NCBI GenBank assembly: GCA_022579005.1
Contig: MU401482.1
Location: 1 to 64,000 of the forward strand
DNA: 64,000 bases
Direction of reading: 5' to 3'
Source of the DNA: Poronia punctata
Taxonomy: Eukaryota; Ascomycota; Sordariomycetes; Xylariales; Xylariaceae
The position numbers were made by a program, and so were the translations under genes. The notes under the pieces were generated by a model. That model was not told the DNA's origin. It did no database searches and was given only the letters and a program-made list of their open reading frames with translations. This document shows positions 22,116 through 36,479 of the stretch, one piece after another (within the stretch, counting starts at the first letter, position 1; every line of letters begins with the position of its first letter).

Positions 22116-25100
22116 AATCGGAAAGAATAACGAGAATAAACGCGTGGAATCGATCCCCCTGTTGAATGGGGAAGACTTCGCCTTCTGTTTTGTTGCGTTG
22201 GGAAACTCGGGAGAACGACGACACGGTCGGTGCAGTACCCGGCTCCCATTTCAATATATATATATATATCATTCTCCCGTCGTGTGGAGCAGATACCATG
22301 GCCGGAATGAGTCTCTACACATCACTGGAAAGAGAGGCCCAGACCAGCTCCCCTGTCCCCTGTGACCAACTTGGCCCCGTCCCTGCAAGACCGGCTTTAA
22401 TCTCGCCGACTTCCTCCTCCGGAATACTACGAAGGCTTTATTCCTTTGCAAGGGTTGGTACTATATCAATGGCCAGGACGATTTCCAAAGAATCCACGGC
22501 ATGACATTACGCCGTTCTTGTAAACAACGTTCGAACTCGGAGTATTCCCAACAGCGAAGCAGCAGACGGAAAAGGGGGAAAGGGAACAATATGATAAGAC
22601 AGACCCACATCCGCCACCTCTCCCCTAGGGAAATATTGGAGAAAGTTAAGTTATGGCCAACTCGGGCCTGTCTACCTGAACCGCGCATTACCTACCCTTC
22701 CGGTGCTTCTGCAATGGTTTCAAGTCTATTCGAAAGAGGTAGATGTGTCAACATCACGGATAAGGACCCAGCCTGATGATGAATGCTACATAACATGATC
22801 TACTACCAGCTACTTCATTTATCACCTCTGCTTATAGGCTAGTAGTGAAACTCAGCTCCTCATCAGCAAGTGGCGATTTGGGTCCGGCGGTAGGGTCATT
22901 GAACGAATTCTATGACTCGTCTTCCGAGATATGTATTGTCACTTCGGTACTGATGCGCAACAAATTTCCCACCACTTCCTGCGTCCAGGTTGGGTTTGTC
23001 TGGCACAACAAGACAGTCACCAAGTTTGACTTTCCGTTCTCTTGGACGGTTGGGCATTTCGGGAATCGTACCTCTATACCGTGTTGCGTATCGCGGGTAT
23101 CTCTCCTTTGAGCACTTCACCTGTTGAACGGGGATGGTGCAGCAAGTCAAACATCCGGGTAGCTCGCGATGGCCGTAAACGTGGTTGCTTGAGCAGCCCT
23201 TCACCTAAAAGCTCGCTCTCCGGCGCCATGGATACGGATTGGTTGTTGAATAATTCAAAGGCTACGGTTGCATTCACCTCCAGCTCATTTTTCCTTTGCA
23301 AGGATACAGGGTACACTCCCACCATTGCCTCCAGTCGGCCACTCCAGTGGAATCTACACCTTTGGGCACTGGTGTCATGGGCTAAGATTGCTCTTCGCTG
23401 TATGAATGGTTGTTTCCTACCTAACAGGTTGGGCGATCGTTGCATCGAGGCCCAACTAAGCTTTTCTCCCGCCAATCCATGTCCAAGCGACGAGATATGC
23501 ACATGTGACATGGACGACTATAGCAATTATTATGGAGAATACGCTGGCTACATTATCGCCTACGCAGACACGGGATGCGAAATGCTACGGTAGGAATGCG
23601 GATTAATTATGATACGCAAATCTGGTCTATATGATACGAAACCCGTGGTCAAACGAATCTTTCCTTAGTGGCAGGCATATTCTGTCCGACATCTCCGAAC
23701 GAGTTACCTAGTTAGTTGAAGACCTTTTTAAGGAAATAGGCCAATGTCTTTCCCGAAACCCCAGAACAGGCAGCGGTTAGGTAACATTGCATCTGTAGCT
23801 GAAAAGATGCGAATGTGGGTGGTTGTGGGATTATACGGCATGGGTCCATGGGATGATTGGCTGCGATGGCTGTCTGGGTTCGGTATCTGGGGTAGGCTGA
23901 GTAACAGTAGTAGGCTATAAGGCTTCGAATCCCACCCTACCTACCTACTATAGTAGGGCGGTTAGCGGACGCCGGGATCGATCCGGCGCGGCGGCCGGGA
24001 CTCGATAGCGCCCTGGGGGAAGCGCGGCAATGCCACAATCGAGGGCCACCCCAGTCCGAGCACGGAACTTGGGAAGCACAGATCATCCTAAAATAATTCG
24101 TCATGCTGGAGGTTCTTGCCCGGAAGAGGCAGAGTTGCAAATAATCAACATAGGCAAGGAGAAAGAAGAAGAAAAGAGAAGACGGGCCGAGTTGCAATAG
24201 GAGCAAACAGCAAGCCAAAGGTTGCAATGTTGCAATGTTGCATCGCAGCGGTGGGGTAACGTTATAGCCCTACAAACCTGCACCGATCGTCAACGCAAGT
24301 TCATGCCTGCTTACTTTGGCCAGCGTCGCTGACAAACGATTACGGTCCGGCCTTGTCATGATTTTGGAGTAGGTAAGGGCACTTACTTTTATTAGCCCCA
24401 TCATCCATTATCCATACTTTCAGATATGCATAGTACCAAGCCTTGATGTAACTGTGTTACCACATCTCTGTTACTGCAACCCCGCTGGCACTTGCAAGGA
24501 AGACTGTTGTTACCTCAAGTGACCTTACGAGGTACATGTGTAGGCTAATCGATGTCTATAGGTAAGGTAGGCTTTCCGTGTTTTCATCTTACATCAGCAG
24601 GAAATCTTGTCTCGACGTCAACTCACATTCCTCTATGTAGGTAGTCAATCGCTCCGGGCAGGCTGCAGGTGCGAAGGACTAAAGAAATACAGGGCAGTCG
24701 TACCGCGTTTCATTTATCCGCGCTATACAGGGGGGGAAGGCCAGGTTTGGTCCATGTTCCAAATACCTATGTCTTTTTCTTATGAAATTACAGGCCTGCG
24801 TTTACTTGTACTCGTACGTGGATCCGGCCCCGCTCGAAGGACGGAGGAACGACGGGCACTATTTATTCCCATACCCGGCATATCTCTGTCTACCATCCTC
24901 GTCGCAACACATGATTCATGAATATAAGGGGAATCCGCAAGATAGGCAACTATTCGTGTCAGGAGGGTTCGGAGCCAATTGAAACGGCTACTCTTAACAA
25001 ATCGACGCTGTGTGTGGCATTGTCCTCGCATCTATCCCCGGCATCTTAAAGTATCTGCCCGCATGACAGACAGAATTCAGGAAGTGGAGTCGATCTACCT

Positions 25101-25740
25101 ATATATGTAGTTAGGTAGGTACTTGTATGTAAGTACCTAATTACATGTAGGTAACTACATACTGTAACAAGCTGTTGACTTTGATACATGCATGCTACCA
25201 CTTTTTCTTACTAAAAAAAAAAAAGATTATCAAGATTTGAAAAGGGAAGCTGCGACGTACGAGTGAGTACGTTGGAAGAAACTCCAGTCCCGTCTTGGTC
25301 TCTGATCCACCGGCACGGCACGGCACGTACGTCTGTGGTAGGTATACGTGTATCATTATGCAAGAGTATGAAGAGAATGAATCCACCTTGTAGGAAGTTA
25401 CCTCGCGGTGGACCGTATGTCTTAATTGTGTAAGTAAGCAAGTACCTACCTAAGTACTTTATAGATACCTAGTAGTTCCGCCTTTGGCCTTAATAGATCC
25501 CGGCTCCGACTCGGCTTCATCTGATCCCATCTTTTTGTACAAGTACTCGTAGGTAGGTACCTACATGTATGTAATCTTTAGTCAGGAATGGTTCGAGCTC
25601 ATACATACATACTTAGTCTCGAAAGGTGTGTTGTTGTTGTTTGTGGTTTGGGAACTTGAAACAGAAACAATGGTTTACAGCTGACTGACTGACTGACTGC
25701 TAACATAACTGCTAACATGACTAACTAACTGAACTATATA
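22116..25740. other. 3.6-kb intergenic region upstream of the PKS
   Basis: This holds the PKS promoter and then sequence with no recognised gene. The longest frame is 23042-23593 on the plus strand (183 codons), overlapped by a 145-codon frame on the minus strand; neither has a clear family motif. Around 25090-25600 there are many GTAGGTACTTG and TACGAGTACG words. A GACT microsatellite lies at about 25681-25698, just before the large AT-rich element. Confidence 0.5.
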
Positions 25741-25772
25741 CGGCGGACGAGAGGGGTCACTGTTTGTTTATC
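25741..25772 (+). repeat. Left terminal inverted repeat of the 7.4-kb element
   Basis: It begins CGGCGGACGAGAGGGGT and continues CACTGTTTGTTTATC. It keeps high GC within otherwise AT-saturated DNA, and is preceded by TATA. Confidence 0.85.
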
Positions 25773-28700
25773 GTTTTTTTGTCTAAATTTTGTATTAGGT
25801 ACACTTAAAGGCTTTAATAGCTAAGCAGTTAAAAATATAATTGTATATATGCAGGTTTATTTTTAATTGTACTTTTTTTTATTATAATTAAGCTATATAA
25901 ATATAAGCTGTTTTTTAACACGTTATATTTATATAAAGTAAAGTTAAATGTTTATAAGCATACTTATAAGTAATTAAATTAATTTAAACTTAAATAAAAA
26001 ATATAAATATATAATAGTTATTTACTTTTTTTTATAACTAAAAATAAACTTATATAACGTTTATTTATATAACTATAACTTAATTCTATTTTCTAAGTTT
26101 TTTTATAATAGTTAAACTATTATTTATTATTTATATAATATATAAAATAACTTAAAACAAATTAACTTTTTAAGTTTTTATTTAAAATAAAAAAAGCATA
26201 TTTTTATGTAATTAAAAGTAACTTATATTAGCTAAAATTAACTTAAGTTAAATTTATAGTAGCTAATATTAGCTTAAACCTTTTTACTATAGCTTATATT
26301 ATTAATTATTAAGCTTTGCTTTTAAAAAAGCTAGGCATACTATAGTGCTTATAGTATAATATTTTATTTATATAACGTAGTAAAAGCTTAACTAATATAG
26401 CACTAAGTAATAAAATTATTAATTTAATAGCAAATATGCTTAAATAAAAACTAAAACATTATTTATATATTATATAAAACTAAAGCATATTAAGCATATA
26501 TACTATTATATTATAACTAATAGCAATGCTAATTATATAAAAATTTATAAGTTTATATAAGCAAGCACTAATAAAGTTATAAATAAGCGTTATAAAAATA
26601 AGCAAAAAAAATAATATTAGCAATAGTATTAATATAACTATTTATATAGCAACTAAAAAAAGCACTATATTAAAAGCGTATAAATAACTAATTTATTATT
26701 GCTATAATAAATTATAGCAATTAGTTATTAAACTATATTAATTACTTATAAATTTAAAAACTAGCTTAACTTTATTTAATACTTTAAACAAAATTAACTT
26801 ATTAAATTATTATAAGTAAAGCAAACTAATTACTATATAATTTAGTTAGCAACAATTAAAAATAGCGCATATATTATAAAGCTTAAAATTAAAAAAAAGT
26901 TTTTAATTTTGCTTAAAAATATTAAAAGCAAAATTATAGCTAGTAGTAAAAAAGCTATAAGCAACATTTTTATAGTTAATTTATATTTTCTATGCTTTTT
27001 TTTTAAGCTTAATTAAAACTTTAACCTTTTAAAGCTGCTACTAAAGTTTAAAAAAAAACCTATATAGCTAAAAATAAAAGCAAGCAAAAGCAAGGCAACT
27101 TTAATTAAAAAAAAATTAACATTAATTAAAAAAAATAAAAGTTAGCTAAATAAAATTTTACTTAAATAAAGCAAAAATTAATTAAGTTTAAGCTTAATAA
27201 AAAAAGTAATTATAAATATTTTTTTACTTTAAAATAAGCGCTGCTACTAAAAAATAAAATAAATAATAGCAATACTAGTAAAAAAAAAAAAAAAAAAAAG
27301 CAAAAGTTTATTTTAATCTTTTAAGCTAGCATTATAAACATATAATGTAGCAAGAAAAAAAACAATAAAGTAAAGCTAAACTAAGCAAAGCAACAAAAAA
27401 AAAACGTATACTTTAATTACCTTGCTAAAAAAAAACGCAAAGTATATATATATAAAAAGAAAGCGTATTAAAAATAATAAAAAGCAAAAAAAAAAAAATA
27501 GTATAAGTTAGAAAATAGTTATATAAGATTATATAAGGTTTTATAAAGTAATATAATTTAGTTTAAGTAATAAAGTAATAGTATTAGTTTAAATAAAAAT
27601 AAATAAGTATTTAATTTAAAAGCTATTATTTATTTTATTATTTTTTTAGCAACTTAAGCTTTTTTAAACTACTAGTTTACTTAGCTAACTTTAATAAAAT
27701 ATAATCTTATAAACTTTAAAACTTAAATAATAATAATAAAGCTAGTTTTCGCTTTATACGCTTATAGTATGCAAAGTTTTCTTTTAAATAAATATACTTT
27801 TTTAAATACAAATACTTATATTTAAAAGTATTAATTATATTAAGTTTATATTAGTATAATATAGTAAGTTGCTTATAAGTATTTATTATATTTTGTAATA
27901 AGTAAGTATATAAATTAATTTTATTAGCTTTTATTAATTAGTTTAACTTTTTTTATTTTATATTATTAAGTAGTATTTAATAATTAATATATTAGTTATT
28001 AAAATTAAGCATAGTAAATAAGTAATATAAAACGCTAAAGATAATATAAGGTTATTTAGGTTGTTTATATATTTAGTAGCTATTTTAAAGCAAAATAAAG
28101 TTTGTAATTTTATTTTAAAGCATTAGTATAAAAATATATAGTATTATAATTTAATTAATAAAATAAAACTAAAAAAACAAGCTAGCGCTTTTAATATAAT
28201 AAAAGTAGTTTTAAATATAACTAATATTAATAAAGTAGTATAAAGTTATATAAGGTTATATATATATATATATACGCTAAAATAAAGTTTTGCTTTTTTA
28301 TAGCTTATTTTACTAAGCTTTAATATATTAATTTTTAGTACTTTTACTATGTAAAAAGTAAAACTTTTATAGTAATAGCTATATAAAGTAAAGTTACTTT
28401 AGTACTTATTTTAGCTAAGTTAAGTATAGCTTAAATTTAGCTTTAAAAGTATTATTTTTTTATAATTAAAGTTATTAAATAATATGTAATATTTTAGCTA
28501 TATTAAAAAAAAAAATAAGTTGCTGCTATTATTATAGTTTTTTTTTATAGTTAGCATAAATAATTTAAAAAATAAAGCTATATTTTTTAATAATATATAA
28601 GTACTAAGCAAACATTGCTTATGCTATTAAAGCTAAAAAGTTAATATAAAACTAAAAAATAAACTGTAAAAATGCGTTAATATTAGCATATATTTTAAAT

Positions 28701-29684
28701 TTATATTTAGCAAGCTTAAAATAGCTATTTATATATTATATATAATTTAGTTTAAGTATAGTTTATTTAATATAGTAGCAATAGGCTTTATATAGCTTTG
28801 CTTTAATTAAATTAGTATAAAACTTTTAGTAAATTTAAAATATTAAATTGTAAAAAATATTTATTTAGCATTGTTAAATATATATATATAATAAACTACA
28901 TTTAAATTAAAAAGTAAAAGTTTTACTATGCTTTTTTTTAGTAAAAAAAAGTTATAATTACTTTAATTATATTTATATAAGCTTAATAAGCATATAGCAA
29001 AATATTTATAAGTTATATTAAATATAACGTATACTAGTTAAAGTAATAGTAAACTTTTTATAATTTAATATAAATACAAAGTTAGTATTAAAATAGCTAT
29101 ATTAAAAGTATAACTTTTAAATATAAGTTTAAAGCTATAAGTTATTAATTGTATAAGTTTAATAAAAAAGTATATTTTAGCGCTTTAATACTAAATAAAA
29201 TACATTTTGTTTATAAGTAATTAAAAATTAAATATTAAGTTTATTAAAGATTATTATAACTAGCGTTTTAATTTTATATTGTTTAATAATTTAGTTTTTA
29301 TAAAGGTTAAGGTTAAGTAGTTTGCGTAGCATTTTATATAAGGCATATAAGTATAGATATAAAAGTAAAAAAAAAAAAAACAATAGCTAGAAATGCTATA
29401 GGTAATATAAATACAAGCTTAATTAATAAAGCAAAGTAAAAAGAAAACAAAGAAAATAAAGCTTATATAAACTTAAATAAGGTTATAAAAGGTTATATAA
29501 TATTAAATATAAATATATTATATTATTATAATATTAAATAAATAAATAAACCTTATTTTTAAAATAAATACTAATTAAATAAGCTATTAGTATTTATAAA
29601 AAGCTAACATAATGCTTTTAAAATAAATAAATATTTTAGTTTAAAAATAAATAAAATAATATTAATATAAATATTTAGCTTATT

Positions 29685-30130
29685 TATAAAGTAAATTTAA
29701 TTTATTTAATAAAAATAAGTAATTATTTAAAAAGTAAATATATTTTAATTAATATAAATAATTAACTAGTTTATAAAGTAAGTTTAATTTATTTAATAAA
29801 AATAAGTAATTTAATTAATAATATAAAACTTTTTTTAATATAAGTAATTAGCTTATTTATAAAATATATTTAATTTTTAATAAATTTAAGTAATTAATTA
29901 ATAAAGTAAACCTTTTTTTTAATATAAGTAATTAGCTTATTTATAAAGTATATTTAATTTTTAATTAATTTAAGTAGTTAATTAATAAAGTAAAAAAAGG
30001 TTTTAATATAAATAATTAGCTTATTTATAATATTAAATTATTTTATTTATAATATTAAATAATTAATTAATAAAGTAAATATATTTTAATTAAAATAAGC
30101 AATTAATATATTTATAAAATAAGTTTAATT
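29685..30130. repeat. Degenerate tandem repeat inside the AT-rich element
   Basis: Several copies of an approximately 90-110-bp unit recur, recognisable by AGCTTATTTATAAAGTA and AATATAAGTAATTA motifs followed by a T-rich run. The copies have diverged by A/T-only changes. I count about five, by eye. Confidence 0.5.
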
Positions 30131-30774
30131 TAATTAATATAAATAAATATTTTTTAAAATAAATATAATTTATAAATATATATAACTATTAACTTTAATA
30201 TAATAGCTTTAAATTATAAATTTTATTTATAAATAATAAATATAATAAATTTAATATTATTATAATATAAATAAATAATATTTTATTAAAACTTTTATAT
30301 TATATTTTAAATATAATTATTTTAATTATAACTTTTAACTTATAATTTAACTTAATATATTAATACTTTTATTTTATATTATAATTATATATTATTTATA
30401 ATTATAAAAGTTTTTTTAAGCTTTTTATAAATAATGCTTTTATTTTAAAATTTATAAATTTATTTAGCTAATTAAAAAGTTTTATTTATTTAATTATTTT
30501 TAATATTAATATTATTTTTTATTAGCTAGTTATATATAATAATATTTTTTTAAAGTTATTTTAAAGTTAAAATAAGTTTATTTTTTTAATATTAAATTAT
30601 AAATAAATTATAATATATTATAATTATAAAGTATAAAATAAAAAAAATACTTATTATTTTTAAAGTTTTTAATTAATATTATATTTAATATATATAATTA
30701 AATTTTATAATTATAAAATTTTTATAAATTATTTATAAATAAAGTACTATATAATTTTTAATAATAATTTACTT

Positions 30775-30930
30775 ATATAGCTAGCTAGTTAACTAGTTAA
30801 TTAATTTTTTTATTTAGCTAGCTAGTTAATTAGTTAACTTAATTTATTTATATAGCTAGCTAGTTAACTAGTTAATTAACTTTTTTATTTAGCTAGCTAG
30901 TTAACTAGTTAACTTAACTAGTTAACTTTA
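30775..30930. repeat. TAGCTAGCTAGTTAACTAGTTAA palindromic tandem repeat
   Basis: About four copies of a roughly 40-bp unit built on TAGCTAGCTAGTTAACTAG alternate with T-rich spacers. Each unit is itself near-palindromic. It lies within the RIP-degraded element. Confidence 0.65.
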
Positions 30931-33110
30931 AATATTATATTTTTTAAATATATATTTTAATAACTTTGCTATTAAAGTTTTAATAAAATATAAAATAATT
31001 TCTAGCATTTTTAAATTTTTTTTATTTAATTAATTTTATATTTTAAAGCTTAATATATTTAATTACTTATTAATTTATATATATTTAAAATAAAAATAAT
31101 AGCTTAAAATAAAAATAATAAAAATATATAAACTTTTTTTACTTTATATATTAATATAATATATTATTATATATTATTATATTAACTTTATTTTTATTAA
31201 ACTAATATTATATATATTTTTATTTTTATTAATAAGTTTTTATAAATTTAAATTAATATAATTAATTAATTAAAAATATAAAATAAAACTTTATTTATTT
31301 ATTTTAATATATATTTATATTAATTAAACTAATTTTTAATTAAATAATAAAATATATTTATTAAATTTTAATTTTTTTAATAAATTAATTTTAATAGCTT
31401 TTATAAATTAAAACTTATATAATAAATAAGTTTAAAAATAAAGTAAAATATATTATAATAATAAAATAAATAATATATATATATATTTATAATTATATTA
31501 ATTAAAAAATATATTTTAAATTTATTTTAAATTATAATAATATTTATAATATTTATTTTAATTTTTAAAAAATAAGTTTTTAAATAAAATTTTTATATAT
31601 ATTATAAACTAAAGTAAACTTATTATAAAAGTTTAAAACTTTTATTAACTTTAGTTTAACTATATACTAATAAAACTATACTTTATTAACTTATATTAAT
31701 TGTTATTAATAAAATATAAGAAATATTAACTATAACTAGCTTAAATTAATTTAAAAATATATAAAATTAATATAATATAACTAAACTTTACTATATATAA
31801 CTTAAGTTAACTTTAAACTATTTAAAATTAATATAACTTAACTATAATTTGCTTTAATTTTTTTTAATTTACTTTGTACTTTTTTTAGTTTTTATAAGCA
31901 CGCTTATAAAAAGTTATAATAATATTGCGTTATATAATTTTAAAGTTAATTATATATTAAAAACGTTTTAATATAATAATTAAAATATTATATAATAACT
32001 TAATAGTTAGCTTTAGCTAAGTATTAGCTTTATTTTTTTTTATTTTATTTATATATATTAATAAGTATAAGCATATAGTTAATATAATTACTTACTACCT
32101 TATATAAACTTAATACTTTTATTATTTTTATAAAACTTATATTTAGTAGCTAAAAATAAGTACTAGTAATAGGCATAAGCTTTATAAAAGATATTTTTAC
32201 TAAATATAACGTAGTTTTTAAATAAACTATTACTTTTTAAGTTTTTATAAGCTTAACAATTTTTAACGTTAACTATATTAAGTATAATATAAGCTATAAT
32301 AGCTAAAATATGCTATAAACGTATTGTTTTAAACTTTGTAATAACTTAATTATTATTTTTATAAATTAGGCAAAAAATAAGCAATTAGGCAATAACTTAT
32401 ATAAGTTAGTTTTAAGTTAATTTAAAGTTATATAATATTATATATACTAAAAATAATTTAATATACTTTTATATATTGTTATTTAAGCATTTATAAATAA
32501 TATTAAAGTTTTTATAAGTTTGTTTAATATTAGTATATTTTTTTTTTTTTTTTTAACTTGTTTATAATATTGCTTGCTTAAAATTAATAAGCAATATTAT
32601 AAACTTTATTTATATTTTTATGCTTTTTAATTTAATTAGCAAAAAATTGCTTATAAAAAGTTAATATAAAGCTATGCAAAGTTAATTATACTTATATAAC
32701 CTTATTTTAGCTTATATTGCTTATTATTTTGTTATTTTTAATTTTAAAACTTTTAGCGCTGCTTGCACTAATATGCGCTTAAGTATATAGCATATTACTA
32801 AAAGCGTATAAGGTTTTATAAGGTTGTATAAGGTTGCGTAAAGTTATACTAGCTTAATAACGTTTTTAATAAGTTTGTACACTTTTATATAGTAGCATTT
32901 TTTTTTACTTATTAAAAAAAAATAATATAAGGTTAAAAAATTAAATAAATATATTTAAAATAAAAAGCTAACTATATAGGAAATTTTCAAACCTACTTTA
33001 TAGCTTAGGTACTATTTTAGTTAGTATTAGTACCGTTAATTAAAAATGTATTTTTTCTAACTTAGTAGGTGCATAATTAAAAATTTTAAATTTACCTAGG
33101 TGTTAATTAG

Positions 33111-33142
33111 GATAAACAAACAGTAACCCCTCTCGTCCGCCG
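33111..33142 (-). repeat. Right terminal inverted repeat of the 7.4-kb element
   Basis: Its reverse complement matches the left repeat at 31 of 32 positions; the difference is T for C, a RIP-type change. It is followed by TA. Confidence 0.85.
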
Positions 33143-34822
33143 TATCAAGTAGGTACCTGCCTAGCCTCGGGTGGCATTGACGATGGATTGTCAAGATGGA
33201 GACGTTTTATCGTGTTTTCCAAATCAACGACTGGTACGTACAATGTACAACAAATTCTATAATTATACAAACTCCGTGTACAGATGGATGGCGCAAAGTT
33301 GTCAAAGAGACCTAGTACGTCCTGCCACTTTTCTTTCAAAGTGCGATATGCGATCTCGTGTACCTACATTTTTATTTTTCAACGGCCATGTCGGTGTCCA
33401 ACAGGCACTTTTGCCATGTCCACTGTCTAAACTTACCGGCGAATAAGAAGGGAGTGAAACATCATTGGACGAGTAAGTACGAGTAAGGAAGTAAGGTAGG
33501 TACCACCTAGGTAAGTTAGATACCACCCGCCCTTGCTTGCTCAAGGGCACTTGTTCAAAAAACGTTGTCAGCATGAAATGACGTTGTGCCTGCCGAAATG
33601 ACCGGGAAGTTGGTGTTTCTTAACCCCCGGAAATAAGCGAGCTCGACAAACCCCTACCTAACCTAGCAACAGCGGAAATTTTACGAGGCAGGCCCCAGGC
33701 AGAGGCGGCAGTCAAGGAGCGTCAAAGACAACTCTCACCTGACATTGACAGTTTCCAGGCAGCCAGGGTCAAGAAAAACAGAAAGGCATATCAGTAACGA
33801 AAGTAGTCTAGTTGGTGAGATGTGGACTGGGGCATTGCATCTTAAAGTCTAACCGCACTAGGATTGGCTAGTTAGGGGTCTAATGCAACTAAGAAATACA
33901 GTGCCGGTAAGGCTAGGACGGCAGACGGCACTTTTTCATCACCAAAACCAAAACCCCTGGCGAATCGGTGCATGACATCTGAACAGAGAAAAAAATACTC
34001 CATCGCGATGCTACATACGTCGATAAATCATGTTGATCTTTCCCTCGGAAAAACCAGATAAGGTGCCAGATAATAGGGAGACTAAGATTCGAGGACCCAT
34101 CTCACTTACGAGTACCTATCTGCTGGCTACCCGCAAGAAATGGAATACGTCACACAAATGCTACATAACCTAGGTTAGTCAAGGAGGTAGCAAATAGGTA
34201 CCTAGACCAAAGGGTCTCGTCGTCAAAAAGGTATTCTTTTCAAAGCTAAAATAAAAGTGCCGAATTATGTTGTGACAGGGTAACAACGTTTTCTCGGGAT
34301 GCTACCTACAAATCAGACTAGGTAATTACATGTAGATATGCTGCTTACCAACGGTAAAAGTAAGTAACTTTTGCCCATCGTCAAAACGCTGTTCATAACA
34401 TCTTTCTTTACCAACGGAGGCTGAGTACCTACTTTATTATCACCCCACGGCCGGGAAGGAGGGAGGGAGACAGGGAATGGAAATCGGGGGGGTTTGCGCT
34501 TGGCATTCGTATTTTGCCGATCTCTTCCCTTCCCTTCCCCCACACCTGTCAGTGGTCACTCACCCACCCACCCCCTCTCTCCTCTCTCGTACGCAAATCA
34601 CAGAATGCGATACCTACTCTTAATGACCCAGCCAAATTATCTGGTCACTGGTGTATGCAAATGCCACTCTCTGCCATTTTCCTACCGACCAATAACTTAC
34701 AATAAAAAGAATGGGGGGAAAAAAACCGCTGCGAAGGAATCGCGCATAGCCACTTAAATTTACATGGCACCATACTCGTACATACATACAACCAAAATAC
34801 TACCCACACACAACACAGCGTT

Positions 34823-34864
34823 GGTTGTGTTGTTGTTATTGTTGTTGTTGTTGTTGTTGTTGTT
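34823..34864. repeat. GTT trinucleotide microsatellite
   Basis: The run is mostly TTG repeats with one TTA interruption, in non-coding DNA. Confidence 0.8.
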
Positions 34865-36348
34865 CAAGGGTCTTGTTCGTCTTGAAATCACGAATCAAAT
34901 GAACACACATCTCAAACATCTCTGTTATAAATAGAAATACTCCAAGGTTTGATGTTGGTTTGAATGGGAAAAAAAAAAATTGTACGAGTAACCGTTAGCT
35001 AGTCTAGCGTCTCTGTCAGCTCGGCGGCGGGGATGATAATAAGGTACAATATGTGCATTTCACGATGTGGGAATATCTCGTATTCTGAGACATTTTGTAA
35101 CCCTCCCCTTTTGTTTTTTTTTGTTGGGTTCCGGTTATTATTAAGAAAGTAGGGTTAGCCCATACTTACTACACTACACTACACTATTAGCCTAACCTGA
35201 GCAGCACAGCCCAAGGGAATAGTTGATAGATAGAGAGAAGATAGAGGGAGAGGGAAAGAAAGACTCCGGACGGCGTTATGATTATCATTCAGGGGACGCA
35301 ATGTAAAACTGAAACGAATATTTACTACAATTATTTAAATCTACCTGACTGAGGTTGTTATTATTTTTTAAAGTTCTTTTACTTTTTGTCCCCTTTTTTT
35401 AAAAAAAAAAAGAGAAATACTTCCTTTTCAAATCGGACGGCGTCGCGGGGCGGATGGCACCACCATTCCCGCAAAAGCTTCCCTTCCCCCGACGACATGT
35501 GATTTTCCTTTCGCCCTCTTTTTTTTTATAGATGGATGATAATATCTCTTTTTCAAGTAAGTAGTACTATTTGTTAGACAATACAAGAAGCCGGTTTCAC
35601 TAGAGACACCTACTATTTAGAGGCACTTAAGTTTGAGGGCTGGGTTACTAACTTACGATGTAGGTCAGGTAGTTCTAACCTGGCCACTTTACAACCGGTG
35701 TGTAACCGAAGCCGTTCTATCTAACGTTTGTTGGATGAATCCAAGTTTATATGTGTCTAGTGGTAAAGTTCTAGATGTATGCAAAGAATCCCCGATGATT
35801 AGGTAGATGATCCAATAGAACTCCAAGATATGGATAGTCCAATGCACACGTACACACTAAGTAGGTATCTATTGTAATATCCTGTAAAAGTAAAGTAAAA
35901 GTGGTATCTAGTGGCAATCTAGTTACAACCTTGACCTGACCCCCTCGCGAATGGTCATGTAACAACAACATACTTACTTTGACTGATCTATCATCATCAT
36001 CGGCTAGACCGAAAGATAACAACCCTTGGAAAGAAAACCGGTGAAAATGAAGAGTTGAAAAAGAAGAAGGAAGAAGAAGAGAAAATAAAAACCACGTCGA
36101 AAAGAGGAAAAAGAAAACATCCCTATCCATCATTCCACCGACATCCGACATCCAACAAACTCTCATAAAGCCAAGTAACCTAACCTAGGTAGTGTATAGC
36201 CAATGCTTTCCTAATCAAAGGAAAGCAAAAGCATCGAGGTAGGTATGCCTAGGCACAGATTCCGAAATCCCGACAAACAGCCGAGATATCCACACCTTAT
36301 CTCCCTCGCAATCCAAACTTCTTCAACCCCGTTTAGATGCGAGTAAAT

Positions 36349-36391
36349 GTATGTATGTATGTATGTATGTATGTATGTAGATACATACATA
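36349..36391. repeat. GTAT tetranucleotide microsatellite
   Basis: About eight GTAT units are followed by an inverted ATAC run, so the site can form a small hairpin. It lies about 90 bp beyond the RdRP stop codon. Confidence 0.8.
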
Positions 36392-36479
36392 CTGTGTTGC
36401 TTAGTTAAACCGATGATCGAACCGATCGGGAACCGACAATAGCTAGTTCCCTCTCTTTCATAAGAAGCCAGCGCAATGC

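Larger units (their letters stand above)
25741..33142. mobile_element. 7.4-kb RIP-erased DNA transposon with 32-bp TIRs
   Basis: Two 32-bp inverted repeats bound the block: the left begins CGGCGGACGAGAGGGGT (25741-25772) and the right is its complement (33111-33142). They match except for one C/T transition. Both ends abut TA (25739-25740 and 33143-33144), consistent with a TA target-site duplication. The interior is almost pure A/T with stops in every frame and no surviving gene, the usual outcome of RIP on a repeated element. The superfamily is uncertain: TA flanks suggest Tc1/mariner-like integration, but 7.4 kb is far longer than a usual fungal mariner, so nested insertions or another class are possible. 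Confidence 0.8.
33145..36479. other. 3.3-kb intergenic region downstream of the RdRP gene
   Basis: I see no convincing coding sequence. It contains a GTT trinucleotide run at about 34823-34864, CACTACACTACACTA at about 35168, and a GTAT tetranucleotide run at about 36349-36379. TAGGTAGGTACC-type words recur. The right-hand end is the 3' flank of the RdRP gene. Confidence 0.5.

Noticed and set aside
23042..23593. 183-codon open frame on the plus strand as a gene
   Set aside because: It is overlapped by a 145-codon frame on the other strand and shows no firm family motif. A faint resemblance of DWLLNNSKATVAF to copia-type protease regions was too weak to call.
23920..23945. TTCGAATCC as the T-arm of a tRNA gene
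   Set aside because: The flanking bases do not form a T-stem, and there is no matching acceptor or anticodon arm.
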